A stretch of DNA of 64,000 nt from Arachnopeziza araneosa (lineage: Eukaryota; Ascomycota; Leotiomycetes; Helotiales; Arachnopezizaceae): the NCBI GenBank assembly GCA_003988855.1, contig QYAI01000033.1, forward strand, positions 124,001 through 188,000, given 5' to 3'. The translations under genes and the position numbers were made by a program. Positions 10,889 to 22,017 of this stretch are shown one piece after another. A model generated the notes under the pieces. It saw only the letters and a program-made list of their open reading frames with translations, did not search any database and was not told the origin of the DNA. Within the stretch, counting starts at the first letter, position 1. Every line of letters begins with the position of its first letter.

Positions 10889-13800
10889 ATGTATAATCAA
10901 GGCGGTAGAGGTGGAGGTCGAGGAGGAGGAGACAGGGGTGGACGAGGAGGTGGGGACAGGGGTGGTCGAGGAGGTCTTGATAGAGGCGGTCGCGGAGGTG
11001 GAGGGCGAGGTGGTAGAGGAGGAGGAGGAGGAGGAGGTGGTGGTGGTTTCGGTCCCAAGCCTATTCAAGTCTACAGGTAAGACTTCGATTGCACCACTTA
11101 TCTGACATCCTTACTTACTCTCTAGGGATGAAACTGTTCCTCTTAGCGACCCTGATCGTACAATCAAAGGTCTTGAAGATGGCCTTATATCAAGTGCTAA
11201 GGGTATTGGTGGCGCAATGGTCAACCTATCCATGACTGCTCGCATGCCTCTACGTCCAGGATTCGGCACTCAAGGTAAACACATCAAGGTCTATGCGAAT
11301 TACTTGCGAGTCAAGACTCCCGAAGACTTGACTCTGACTCGATATTCCGTCGAAGTAAGCCCTGAAGCCAAGGGCAAAAAATTGCAGCGTGTTTTTGAGC
11401 TTCTTCTTGAGATGCCCGAGCTAGTCGGTGTTGCAACCGACTGGCGATCTTTCATCGTATCTGCTCGTCAAAGGGATATTACGAATGAGAAGATCTTCGA
11501 GATCAGATATCGTGGTGATGGCCAGGAAGAACCACTCGCCAACGCCATCACCTACAAAGTGAGGGTCACGACACCTCTCTCATACTCGATTTCGAATTAC
11601 GTCAATTTCTTGTCTAGCAACGATCCTTCTGCCCAATTCGACACTCACCAGGAGGTGATGCAAGTCTTGAATGCGGTCTTTGGTCACCAGCCTCGCGCGA
11701 ATAAACGGGTTGCCGTGATTGGGGCGAACCGATGCTTTTCGGTGGTGAAGACTCCAGATACCCAACACAACTTTTACCCTATTGGTGGTGGTCTCGAGGC
11801 GGTTCGAGGGTTCTTTCGGTAAGTCTTATCTTCATAATGAATTACTCTTCCCCATTTCACAAACCCGGAGCTCTGGGACAATATACACTACTAACTTGAT
11901 AACAGGAGCGTTCGTCCTGCCACAGGAGGTCTCCTTCTCAATATCAACACCACGCATGCTACATTTTTTGAGACAGGTTCACTTGTCTCGCTCTACAGGA
12001 AGATCGGCGATGACAACAAACTCAACCTCAACAAACATCTCAAGAAAGTGTCAGTAATTGTCACTCACATCCCAGCCAAGAAAAACAAGGCGGGCGAGAT
12101 CATTCCTCGTGTTAAATCAATCTGGGGCCTTGCAGATCCATCATCAGGAGCGGCGGAGGACCATAGGCCGCAGATTGCAAGGTATGGAGCTGGACCCAAG
12201 GACGTCAAATTCTGGCTATCAGCTGCTCCAACTGAGACAAAACCTGCCAAAGGAAAGTCCCAACCGGCGTTACCGTCCAATGCCTATATTTCGGTCTTTG
12301 ATTACTTTGCCAAAAGGTATCCAACTATTAAGTTAGATCCACGACACTCAGTGGTCAATGTCGGAGGCCATGAACGCCCCAGCTTTTTGCCCGCAGAAGT
12401 TTGCGATGTTAGGCCTGGAAATCATGTCAACCGTAGGCTCAGCCCTCAACAGACGCAAGGCATGATAAAGTTTGCCTGCAGACAGCCTTGGGAGAATGCA
12501 GATTCGATTATCGGGGATGGAACTTTAGTTCTAGGCCTGCGGCCCTCCCTAAATGCTATCTCAACCCAATTCGGTCTCCAGGTGCAACGCGGTCTTCTTG
12601 TTGTGAATGCTCGAATGTTAACACCCCCGCAAGTCTTCTACAAATCACAGAGCAATGCTGTTCAGAGAGAGAATCCACGAGGAGGATCATGGAATATGAT
12701 CAAAATCAAATTCCACACCGGTGCTAACATTGGCCCTTGGACATACGTCGATTTCACTGGCAATGGCAACGTCGGCGGGACAGTCCAAATTTTTCAAGAC
12801 TTCATGAGAAAATCGGGGATTAATGCGAGTAATTTGGTCAGCAGCCCTCCGCCTCCGGTTATTTCCCTCGGCCCTAGTGAAAAGAGGAACAAAGATACTA
12901 TCACACAATTATTCCGCCAGTTTCACGCCAATGCCAGTCGGCCCAATTTTGTTCTGTGCATCTTGCCAGCCGCCGACGTTGCAACTTACAACGCAATCAA
13001 GACCGTCGCAGACACTCGTGTTGGCTTTCATACTATCTGTGTTGTTGCCTCCAAGTTCATGAAGGAGCAGCGTCAAGAACAATACTTTGCTAATATCTGC
13101 CTCAAGTTTAATCTCAAGGCCGGTGGCATTAATCACACAATCGAGCCAGCCAAGCTTGGCGTCGTTAGTGAAACTTTAACCATGGTTGTTGGTTTAGATG
13201 TCACCCATCCCTCACCAGGATCTAAGGAGGGTGCCCCTAGCGTTGCAGCGATTGTGGCAAGTGTAGACAAATTCCTCGGTCAGTGGCCATCTGACTTTAG
13301 GATTCAAGAATCTCGGAAGGAGATGGTTACAGGAATCGAATCTTTGTTCATCGGACGTCTCCGTGTCTGGCAGAAATACAACAAGCAGCTTCCTGTAAAC
13401 ATCATCCTATATCGTGACGGGGTCTCTGAAGGACAATTTCATCAAGTCCTTGAACATGAACTGCCGGGCATTCGGAGTGCTTGCCGTCAAATCTATCCAG
13501 CCGCTGCTACCAAGGCTGGATCTCCTAAAATTTCCATCATTGTTTGCGGGAAACGTCATCATACACGCTTCTACCCTACCGAAGAGGGTCTCGCAGACAA
13601 GTCATCCAATTGCCAACCTGGCACTGTCGTTGATCGTGGTGTGACTGAAGCTCGGAACTGGGACTTCTTCCTTCAACCACACGCTTGCTTGCAGGGTACA
13701 GCCAGGCCATGTCATTACTATGTGATTTTGGATGAGATCTTCCGTTCTCGGAAGGCTAAACCTGGTCAAACTGTCGCCGACTCGCTTGAAGAGCTTACTC

Positions 13801-14015
13801 ATAATATGTGTCACTTGTTTGGACGTGCCACGAAGGCTGTGAGCTTGTGCCCTCCAGCTTATTATGCCGATCTTCTGTGTACTCGACTGAGATGCTATCT
13901 CTCTAAGCAATTTGACCCAGCTGACACTGATGCTGAGAGTGTGGCGAGCAGTACCGAGGATGGCTTAGATCCTGTGATTCCAGAAAGCATTAGGAACAGT
14001 ATGTATTACATCTAA
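10889..14015 (+). CDS. Argonaute (QDE-2-like), RNA silencing effector
   Basis: Three exons (10889-11076, 11126-11818, 11906-14015) encode 996 residues. Argonaute binds small RNAs and uses its Piwi domain to cut or repress complementary transcripts. Residues ~5-52 are RGG/GGRGG repeats, as in fungal Argonautes. Then come the N domain and linker, PAZ (about 330-480) and Mid. The Piwi domain carries a D-E-D-D set: D725 (GLDVTHPSPGS), E766 (RKEMV), D798 (YRDGVSEGQ) and D949 (PPAYYADL), with Asp where animal Argonautes have His, as in other fungal slicers. The small-RNA 5'-phosphate pocket is likely intact (KFMKEQRQEQYFANICLK). All catalytic residues are present, so slicing is expected. Orthology to N. 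crassa QDE-2 rather than the meiotic SMS-2 is my reading of the N-terminus, not proven. Confidence 0.95.
10900..11050 (+). repeat. Purine-rich repeats coding the RGG tail of Argonaute
   Basis: Imperfect GGWCGAGGAGG-type units encode about 48 residues of Gly/Arg with four GDRGG or LDRGG units. It is a repeat at both DNA and protein level and lies wholly inside exon 1. RGG tails bind RNA and are arginine-methylation targets. Confidence 0.7.
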
Positions 14016-14809
14016 GCATGAAGTACGGGGCAAAAGTCGGTTCTGAGATCTTTTGGACTGCGTGGCTGAGGAGGACGACACTATTTTTATCTCAAGCCTG
14101 TTTTTCCTTTCAAAAAATGAAGAAGCTCCACGGTGGTCAACAAAAGCATTCATCAGTCGATTTCCTTCACGGAAGTCGCTGGACTATCCTTGGTTTCAAC
14201 ACCAAGTTTAGGGAGATGCTTCCACCAATGGAGGTTGAGTCATCACAAGCGTTTAGCACCAGCGAAGGCGGAGATACTGTAGTTAAATGATATGACAGAT
14301 TTCCTTGATGCCGTCTTGAAGAAATGCAAAGTAGTTTTTGTCTTATCTAGGTTGCTCATCCTTGGTGCATTTTGATCCCTCAAATAGAGACTGAATTCTT
14401 GATGACCGTAAAGTGAGACGAGACTACCGGTAAACCTTGACATGGGGAAGCTTCAGACAGCATAATACGTCTTAGTAAAAGTCTATTAGATTATTCTACT
14501 TAAGGAGATTCTAGAGGGACGGACATTTGGTAAGATTACGCGGTAACACCTGACCTCGTGTTTAGGTGAAGAGCTATGGTGCTTCTTGGCGCGTCCGCCT
14601 ATTTCAACCTCAGACTCCCCAGCCTAGATTGCATCTTCCTCTACTTTAAACCCCGGAATTGAGCTGATCCTATTGAACAAAGTACATTTGAAAACCACGC
14701 AGCGTTCGGATTCTACCTGGATTTCCCAAACCAAACGTGCAGACTTCCGCTACGCAGACTACAAGTATACAGACCTCCTCCCTCCCGCATCATCACTCAC
14801 AACGCCAGA
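14016..14809. other. Argonaute 3' region and DUF4267 promoter
   Basis: No gene recognised. The A/T-rich first half is probably the Argonaute 3' UTR. The last ~150 bp before 14810 are C/A-rich, as expected of a leader. Confidence 0.4.
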
Positions 14810-15229
14810 ATGCCTCTCTCCTGCTCCACCGCCGTCACCGTCCTCGCCAACATCTTCGGCACCATATGGGTCGGGTTCGGCATCAACGCCATGGTCCGCC
14901 CCGCCTCGGGCCTCGCGCTGTTCCCCTTCGCGGCGCCGACGCTGCCCGCCGACCAGAAGCTGGTCGACGACCTGATGATCATCTACGGCGCCCGCGACGT
15001 CTTTGCCGGCCTGGCCATCTACGCCACGTCGTACTTCGGGGATTGGAGGGCCCTGGGCTGGATCATGATCGCCGCGAGTGCGCTGGCGTACATCGATGGT
15101 GCGGTCATGTGGGGAAACGGGGATGGCCAGTGGAATCACTGGGGGTATGCTCCCTTGCTGACCCTCACTGGCGCGGCTTTGTTGGGTGCCTTTGATGGTG
15201 CGGAGAAGAGCGTCAAGGCGAAGGATTGA
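14810..15229 (+). CDS. DUF4267-family small integral membrane protein
   Basis: An intronless gene of 139 residues with four hydrophobic helices at about 8-28, 55-75, 82-100 and 115-130. The fungal DUF4267 pattern is clear: an N-terminal helix with FGTIWVGFGINAMVRP, then the charged DDLMIIYGARDVFAGLAIY segment, then a final glycine/alanine-rich helix and a lysine-rich tail. The function of this family is not established. Codon use is strongly C/G-ending (GCC, CTG, ATC), clearly richer than in its neighbours, which could reflect high expression or a different history. ATG 14810 follows AACGCCAGA and is the first in frame. Confidence 0.8.
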   Translation: MPLSCSTAVTVLANIFGTIWVGFGINAMVRPASGLALFPFAAPTLPADQKLVDDLMIIYGARDVFAGLAIYATSYFGDWRALGWIMIAASALAYIDGAVMWGNGDGQWNHWGYAPLLTLTGAALLGAFDGAEKSVKAKD

Positions 15230-15756
15230 AGCTGTATACTTGCAGTGACGGGCGTTGAGATGGTGGTGGGGGAATGGAGAGTGTGGCCACCTCTTGTGAC
15301 CCAGGCACAATCCGAAAACTACCGCTTCAAAGCTTTTTTTGGGGGTATTTGCCAATGAGGATTAGAGATCTGATGACGAATTCCATCAGGTCTAATTCAA
15401 TATCCGCTCAAAGCACGTAATTGCCTTACTTCATGATGTTTGCTGACACCATCCTTTGTCAAACCGGTATGCTTGGAAATTGCATTTACGTTTTAACAAG
15501 AGGCAGCACTCACAGGAGCAATCAAATGTCGATTTAGGGAGGGATGGTATGAAACCAATGCAATCAATGCAGTCAGATCATAAGCGAAGGCAAGAGTTAT
15601 GAGAATACTAATCTTTGAACGTTGACCTAATTGAGGTTAGCATTGCCTTCAAACCTCGGACAGGTATGATTATTGATCAGTCCAACGGAGCAGGAGGTAG
15701 ACCGTCCGCACTCATCGTGTCATGATCATAACGTAGCAACACTCGCCGTGAATAAA
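15230..15756. other. Intergenic, nothing recognised
   Basis: Between the DUF4267 gene and the NmrA-like gene. I see no conserved frame, RNA gene or repeat. Confidence 0.4.
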
Positions 15757-16893
15757 ATGGCTTTTATCCTGCGCTGTCCATCCTCGATCCTCAGATCTCC
15801 ATCAAAAATGGCAACTCTACGGGATCCTAAAGCTCTATCTAAGATTATAGTCTTTGGTGGAACAGGAGTGCAAGGCCTTGCCGTCGTAAAAGGTGGGTGC
15901 ACATTTCCATTCTTAAGCTCTGAATCCGTTCTGATAACCTTAGTCCTTGCCCAGGCTGGAGACTACCACATCTCCATCCTTACACGTGATGCTACTAAAC
16001 CCAGTGCCATCAGACTCGCAAAAGAATACAATGTCTCCTTCATTGAAGGCTCTTACACCACCGAGTCCGGTCTCCGTGCCGCCTTCGCCGGTCAAGATGT
16101 CTGCTACTTCAACCTAGACAGCTTCTCTGCTAGTGAAGCCGAGGAGTATTTCTGGACCTTCCGGGCGTATGAGATCGCCGTCCAGTCTGGGTTGAAATGG
16201 TTTATTTATAGTGGGGCGACTGATCGCTTTGCAAAGTATGGCTATGGAGAGAAGTATCGAAATAGTCATAATATCGTTGGGTCTCGGTTGAGTGGCTGGC
16301 TGGCTTCTCAACCATTGGGGAGATTACCTTGGAGTATTATTCATGGTGGGGTGTATGCGGAGATGTTGTCTACGCTGTTGAGACCAGTGGTGGAAAAGAG
16401 TGGGAAGGTCGTGTTTAAGGCGCCTATGAAGGAGGATAGTGTCATTCCTTTGCTTCCTGTGGAGATGTATGGGTGGAAGGTTCTTTGGGCGCTGAGAAAC
16501 CCGGTGGAGAGTGTGGGGCAATTCCTCGAGTGTGGAGCGTGGCAGACTACGTACCCTAAGATTGCCGAGGCGTTGGAGAATGCTTCTGGTGTGAAGACGG
16601 CTTTTGAGGAGGTTACAGCTGAGAAATGGATGGAAGATACGGGTGCGAGGTTGAGAATTACTCCTGAGACTACGTTGCCCCGGTTTGGAACCTCTGAGTA
16701 TCCACCTCTGTTCACATTTCGGAAGAGTTTTGGCGCTTGGTGGGCTATCTGGCATGATAATAGAGGAAGCCTGGCAGACCTCGTTAGTTCAGGTGATGGT
16801 TGGGTGAAGGAAGTTTATCCTGATAAGCCAAAGAGTCTTGAGGAGTGGATGGTTCGAACAGGGTATCCTAAGGCTCTTGGACTCGAGTCGTGA
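15757..16893 (+). CDS. NmrA-like Rossmann-fold protein
   Basis: Two exons (15757-15892, 15944-16893) give 361 residues. It belongs to the NmrA-like atypical short-chain dehydrogenases, which bind NAD(P) and often act as redox sensors or isoflavone-reductase-like enzymes. The dinucleotide motif is IIVFGGTGVQG near residue 33. It is followed, across the intron, by the second strand HISILTRD and by the motif GLRAAFAGQDVCYF. KWFIYSGATDRF and GGVYAEML are further family blocks. The intron is 51 bp, divisible by three and free of stops, so a retained form would add 17 residues inside the Rossmann fold. Translation may start instead at ATG 15808 (MATLRDPKAL), 17 codons downstream; the extra N-terminus is basic and could be a targeting sequence. 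No substrate can be assigned. Confidence 0.85.
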   Translation: MAFILRCPSSILRSPSKMATLRDPKALSKIIVFGGTGVQGLAVVKGGCTFPFLSSESVLITLVLAQAGDYHISILTRDATKPSAIRLAKEYNVSFIEGSYTTESGLRAAFAGQDVCYFNLDSFSASEAEEYFWTFRAYEIAVQSGLKWFIYSGATDRFAKYGYGEKYRNSHNIVGSRLSGWLASQPLGRLPWSIIHGGVYAEMLSTLLRPVVEKSGKVVFKAPMKEDSVIPLLPVEMYGWKVLWALRNPVESVGQFLECGAWQTTYPKIAEALENASGVKTAFEEVTAEKWMEDTGARLRITPETTLPRFGTSEYPPLFTFRKSFGAWWAIWHDNRGSLADLVSSGDGWVKEVYPDKPKSLEEWMVRTGYPKALGLES

Positions 16894-18050
16894 GGTTATT
16901 CATAGAAGTACTAGGACTATTTGATTTTAATTATTTCCTTGAAATAAACCACACGATTACCATTTTGTAAAAAAAAGCATGCCAGTAACCGAGGTTTTGC
17001 CAATAATCAAAATACTAGTGACAGAAGGAACTTTTATCGACAGGAGAAAAAAGATAGCCAATGAAGTCAACGCATACCAAACATCTATTCTATCGTAATT
17101 GCGATTCGCAGTTGCTGATCTTGAGAACAACTCAGAGATTTCAGACCAGAAACAAAAACAAAGTTTGAGACACGGATCGAATTATTGCCACAGGAAAACA
17201 ACTGCGAAAGATTTGTTGGGAGGTGATAAGGACGATGGAGGTACTGCAAAGGGTAGTGGATTAGAATTTGATAGCAAAACTAGAAAGATTTCTGATGAAA
17301 AACCTGACGACGTAGATATATGAACAATTTCTAACGGCCGGAAGCAATAGCACTTTGGGAGTTATGACTATTGCGAACTTAGGCTCAGGCTTTTATCGCC
17401 CTTTCTTTGCAACGAATTGCAGCCCAGTTCTAGCTAAAGAGCAAAGGCCATTGTAGAGCCTAGACAAAATAAGAAGTAAAAAATAATAAACTCAACGCGG
17501 AAATTTGAAAATTCGTCGTCTAGGTTGGCACTTACCTAGACCAAGACGGGGGAAAATGCCACAAAATAAAAATTGAAATAATAAGTCGGTAGAGTTCAAA
17601 GAAAAGGCTCTAGGGAGCAGAATCAGAGTCGACTTCGTTAGTGTTGACTATGTCATAATGAATCTTCATCAGGCCTTGACATTCTCGTGGTCGCATAATC
17701 TTTCGTTGAATTGCAAGTATATCTTCAGCGAGGAACCCCTTTCGGCTCTTTCGCCCGGTTGCCAGGCGGTCGCTGATCCTGTTTCAGTGGAGCACGCCCC
17801 TCAATGTGCTGCTTTGATTTGCTGCGCTCGGAACCATCTTCGGCCAATGCGTTCCGCCCTTCTGTCCTCAGGCAAATATAATGAAATAAGGCCCGAAATT
17901 TCCCGAAGCTGTCCCAAAAATTTCGAGGCTTCTAAATTCATCTTATTTATTCATCAAGAATTTGTTGAATCATCCCCTGTGAAGCGATTCTCTTCACCTC
18001 TCCACTCCATCTACCTAATCCACCCTCTTTCTTCACACACATATAATACA
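16894..18050. other. A/T-rich intergenic region before the phosphate carrier
   Basis: No family found. It contains a perfect 8-bp inverted repeat (GTCTAGGT 17518-17525, ACCTAGAC 17534-17541) with an 8-base loop. From 17658 an open frame runs without stop into the carrier frame, but it lacks carrier homology. The last ~150 bp are C/T-rich leader-like sequence. Confidence 0.45.
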
Positions 18051-19250
18051 ATGGCCTCGCCTGCGACATCTACCGGTTCGACGAAGGTCGATGCCGTCGT
18101 CCAAAAGGTCATTGCCAATACTCCAGAGAAGCTTAGCGGTTTTGCACTCTACTCAAGATTCGCCTTGGCCGGTGCAGTCTGCTGTTCAGTTACCCATGGC
18201 GCTCTCACACCTGTTGATGTGTAAGTCTGCCATCTCTAGTCCTGTTCTTTGCGACCGAGAGACCTGTCCCCAAGATCTTTCCTTGGCGCGATAAGAGAAT
18301 AATCGCTCATCCTTTTCTCAACAGCGTCAAGACAAGAATACAACTCGACCCCCTTACATACAACAAGGGTCTCATCGGAGGCTTCAGACAAGTCATCGCC
18401 AAGGAAGGCGCCGGTGCCCTCTTGACTGGTTTCGGGCCAACTGCTGCGGGTTACTTCCTTCAAGGTGCCTTCAAGTTTGGAGGCTATGAACTTTTCAAGC
18501 AACAATCCATCAACTATCTCGGATATGAGACCGCCTCCAACAACCGCACTGCCGTTTACTTGGCATCTGCTGGTCTCGCTGAGTTCTTCGCTGATATTGC
18601 TCTTTGCCCCCTCGAGGCCACCCGTATCCGTCTCGTTTCTGAGCCAACATATGCCAATGGTCTTATTGGCGGATTCAGCAAGATGTTGAAGAATGAGGGT
18701 GTTGGTGCCTTCTACGCTGGTTTCGGACCCATCCTGTTCAAGCAGTAAGTTTATAGATCTCCTTACGAAAGTGGGATACTAATAACTAAATAGGGTCCCA
18801 TATACGATGGCAAAATTCGTCGTTTACGAGAAGGTCGCCGAGGCCATCTACCAACAAGTGGACAAGAAGACTGCTTCCGATGGATTGCAGACTACCATCA
18901 ACTTGGGTTCCGGTCTCATCGCTGGTTTCGCGGCTGCCATTATCTCCCAGCCTGCTGATACCATGTTGAGCAAGATTAACAAGACCAAGGGTCTCCCTGG
19001 AGAGGGAACCACCAGCCGTCTGATCAAGATCGCCAAGGAACTTGGTATCAGAGGTTCATACACTGGTATCGGTGCTCGTTTGTTCATGGTTGGAACTCTC
19101 ACGTAAGTTTCTCTCCTTTAGAAGCTCTGAGTGTACCTTCGATCTAGGAGATATATATGCTAATATATGTTTAGTGCTGGTCAATTCGCAATCTACGGAG
19201 ACGTTAAGAAGGCTCTTGGTGCCACGGGAGGTGTCGAAATTGCCAAATAA
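18051..19250 (+). CDS. MIR1: Mitochondrial phosphate carrier
   Basis: Four exons (18051-18220, 18325-18744, 18794-19102, 19175-19250) encode 324 residues. It is the inner-membrane Pi/H+ symporter that supplies phosphate for ATP synthesis. Three mitochondrial-carrier repeats are present, each with a Px(D/E)xx(K/R) motif: PVDVVKTRIQ (split by intron 1), PLEATRIRL and QPADTMLSK. The sequence blocks GALLTGFGPTAAGYFLQGAFKFGGYE and FADIALCPLEATR match the yeast Mir1/mammalian PiC group closely, rather than other carriers. Length is typical. ATG 18051 lies in a C/A-rich leader. An in-frame upstream ATG at 17658 would add 131 residues with no carrier features and I did not use it. Confidence 0.95.
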
Positions 19251-20291
19251 ACGATTCGAGATAGCATAGACGAAGTCACGAGCATACGGTAGGCACTGGG
19301 TCTACAGTCATCTTGTGAAAAGCACTGGGTTTTTGGTCAATTTCGTTCTGCATAATTTGGGTTGGTCTGTTCTCAAGCTTTTCTAGGGCATAGACGTCCT
19401 TACAGTTGAGAAGGACGAGCTTGGTATTTTGACGGGCGTCTGTATAATAGGTTCTTCAACCGCATAGACTTCATTGGGACTGTTTCTGCCACAAGTTGTA
19501 CTCTCTGCTCTAGGTGTGGCTTTCCTTTTCTTCAAGTAGGAAAAGCAACTACCATATCTCATCAATGTGTGTCCGATTTATATCCCTCAATTGATCCACA
19601 CCTTTGCAGTGGTAAGACATCGTCATGCCTGACCCCTCTCATGCATGAATCGGGTTTGTGGCTGAAAATCCAAGGGCCTATCAAAATGAAAACATACTTG
19701 CATCCGGTTCCTGACACCCCAAGTGGGGAGACAGAAAAGCGATAAGGACTTGGAGAAATTTTCAAAGTGCTTTTTGGAGCCATGTGTCTTGACTTGACTG
19801 GTGAAGTGGTACGGTTTGACTGAAGGATACTTTTTTTCACATAATCCGTGGGCTGTCTTCAGCGCAAGTAGGGTGATGATGCGGTTGATACGAGGACATG
19901 ATGACGCAACACGAAACAGCTCTTCCCTAGTCCATGGATGGAAGCTACGGGAACTATTCCACAGCATATGATCAGAACCAATGAATAGAACAAGCTCAGG
20001 GCGACCATCAAGCTTTGCCAAGATTTGAGAAAGCTGCATAAGTAGCCTGCCAGAAGCTTCACCCCACTAGCACGTTGATCTATGAAAGGTCGATAGACAA
20101 CCAAGCTTGCTCTGATTTAAAAGGACGTGTTGAGCCCCTCTTTCACTTCACATCTTTCCAGTTTACGCAATTGAATTTTCTACCAAACTCATCGTACCGC
20201 AATAATCCGGAGGTCCTTTTGCTTCAAGCTGACATCACTCTCAACCCCGCACCTTCACCAAAATATTCTCCAGAAACACGACACCGCAGTC
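19251..20291. other. Intergenic between MIR1 and the glutamate decarboxylase gene
   Basis: I see no supported gene. An open frame on minus (20039-19623, 138 codons) has no recognisable family. The last ~130 bp before 20292 are C/A-rich leader sequence of the decarboxylase. Confidence 0.4.
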
Positions 20292-22017
20292 ATGGTTCAC
20301 CTTGCTACTGTCCCCACGGACAAGTCCATCGAGACTCCTCTCGTTAAGGGCATGGAGAATATCTCCTTGGCCTCAAGCGTAAATCCCGATACCTTTACCA
20401 CCACCGTCTACGGCAGTAGGTTCGCGGCAGAGGATCTGCCAAAGCATGAGATGCCCGAGAACGAAATGCCCAAGGAGGTTGCATATCGAATGATCAAGGA
20501 CGACTTGAGCTTGGATGGTAATCCCATGCTCAAGTAAGTCCAAATCTTTCTGCAGCTATATGCACCGTAGGAGAGAAGCGCTAACCTATCGATCTTCGTA
20601 GCTTGGCTTCGTTTGTCACTACTTTTATGGTACGTTTTAAAACATTCCAGCAATCCACAACTGAATATATGCTTACTCACAGATCAGGAGAAAGAAGCCG
20701 AAGATTTGATGACTGAATCCTTCTCTAAAAACTTCATCGACTATGAGGAATATCCCCAATCCGCCGATATCCAAAACCGCTGCGTCTCCATGATTGGCCG
20801 TCTCTTCAACGCTCCCGTTGATCATAATAGCGCAGCTGCAGTGGGAACATCGACTGTCGGATCTTCTGAAGCCATCATGCTGGCAGTGTTGGCCATGAAG
20901 AAGCGCTGGAAGAACGCTCGTGTTGCTGCTGGTAAATCAACAGATAAGCCAAATATTGTCATGTCAAGTGCAGTACAGGTTTGTTGGGAAAAGGCGGCAA
21001 GATACTTTGAAGTTGAGGAAAAATATGTCTTCTGTACTCCAGAGAGGTTTGTGATTGATCCTGAGGAGACAGTTAACCTCGTTGATGAGAACACTATTGG
21101 TATCTGTGTTATTCTGGGGACGACCTATACTGGAGAGTACGAGGATGCCAAGGCTGTCAACGATTTGCTAGTAGAGAAGAACATTGACACTGTTATTCAC
21201 ATCGATGCCGCTTCTGGTGGATTCGTTGCTCCATTTGTTGTGCCAGAGTTGGAGTGGGATTTCAGACTGGAAAAGGTTGTCTCAATCAACACCTCTGGTC
21301 ACAAGTACGCTTTCTGACTCTCTCCTCTTGAACTTCACTAAATTGTAATCTAGATACGGACTCGTCTACCCAGGAGTTGGCTGGATCGTCTGGCGTGCCC
21401 CTGAATACCTGCCCAAAGAGCTCGTCTTCAATATCAACTACCTTGGTGCTGACCAAGCCTCTTTCACACTAAACTTCTCCAAGGGCGCGTCTCAAGTTAT
21501 TGGTCAATATTACCAGCTCATTCGTCTCGGCAAGCACGGCTACCGCTCCATTATGTCCAATCTCACCCGTACCGCCGATTATCTCTCTAATTCCTTGGAA
21601 CATCTCGGCTTTATCATCATGTCTCAAAAGAATGGTAAAGGTCTCCCTCTGGTCGCATTCCGCATTGACGAGAAGCTTGGCAAGCACTACGACGAATTCG
21701 CTTTGGCACATCAACTTAGAGGACGCTCATGGGTCGTGCCGGCTTATACTATGGCCCCGCACACCGAGGATCTGAAGATGCTAAGAGTTGTGGTGAGAGA
21801 GGACTTCAGCAAGAGCAGATGCGATCAATTGTTGTCTGATATCAAGCTCTGCATGGAAGTCCTGGATGGAATGGATAAGAATGAAGCGAAGAAGAGCACT
21901 GAGCATATTAACCAACATGTGATGCATTCTGGAAAGGCTAAGCATAACCATCCTCATTATAGGAAGGAGAAGCATAGTTTACAGGGAAAGACAGGAAAGA
22001 CGCATGCTATTTGCTAG
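20292..22017 (+). CDS. GAD1: Glutamate decarboxylase
   Basis: Four exons (20292-20533, 20602-20629, 20688-21304, 21354-22017) encode 516 residues. This cytosolic PLP enzyme converts glutamate to GABA and CO2, the first step of the GABA shunt, which matters in stress and conidial germination. The PLP lysine is K296 in TSGHKYGLVYPG, split by intron 3. NIDTVIHIDAASGGFVAPF holds the aspartate that contacts the pyridine nitrogen. NRCVSMIGRLFNAP and GTSTVGSSEAIML are further group II decarboxylase blocks. Exon 2 is only 28 bp. The acceptor of exon 3 (ending ATCAG) was chosen because it gives the family sequence ASFVTT-F-MEKEAEDLM; the nearer acceptor breaks the frame. The tail is His/Lys-rich and ends HAIC, as in other fungal GADs; I see no clear plant-type calmodulin site. 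Confidence 0.95.

Noticed and set aside
17658..18050. 131-residue in-frame N-terminal extension of the phosphate carrier
   Set aside because: No carrier or targeting features and it includes leader-like C/T sequence. The ATG at 18051 gives the normal carrier length.
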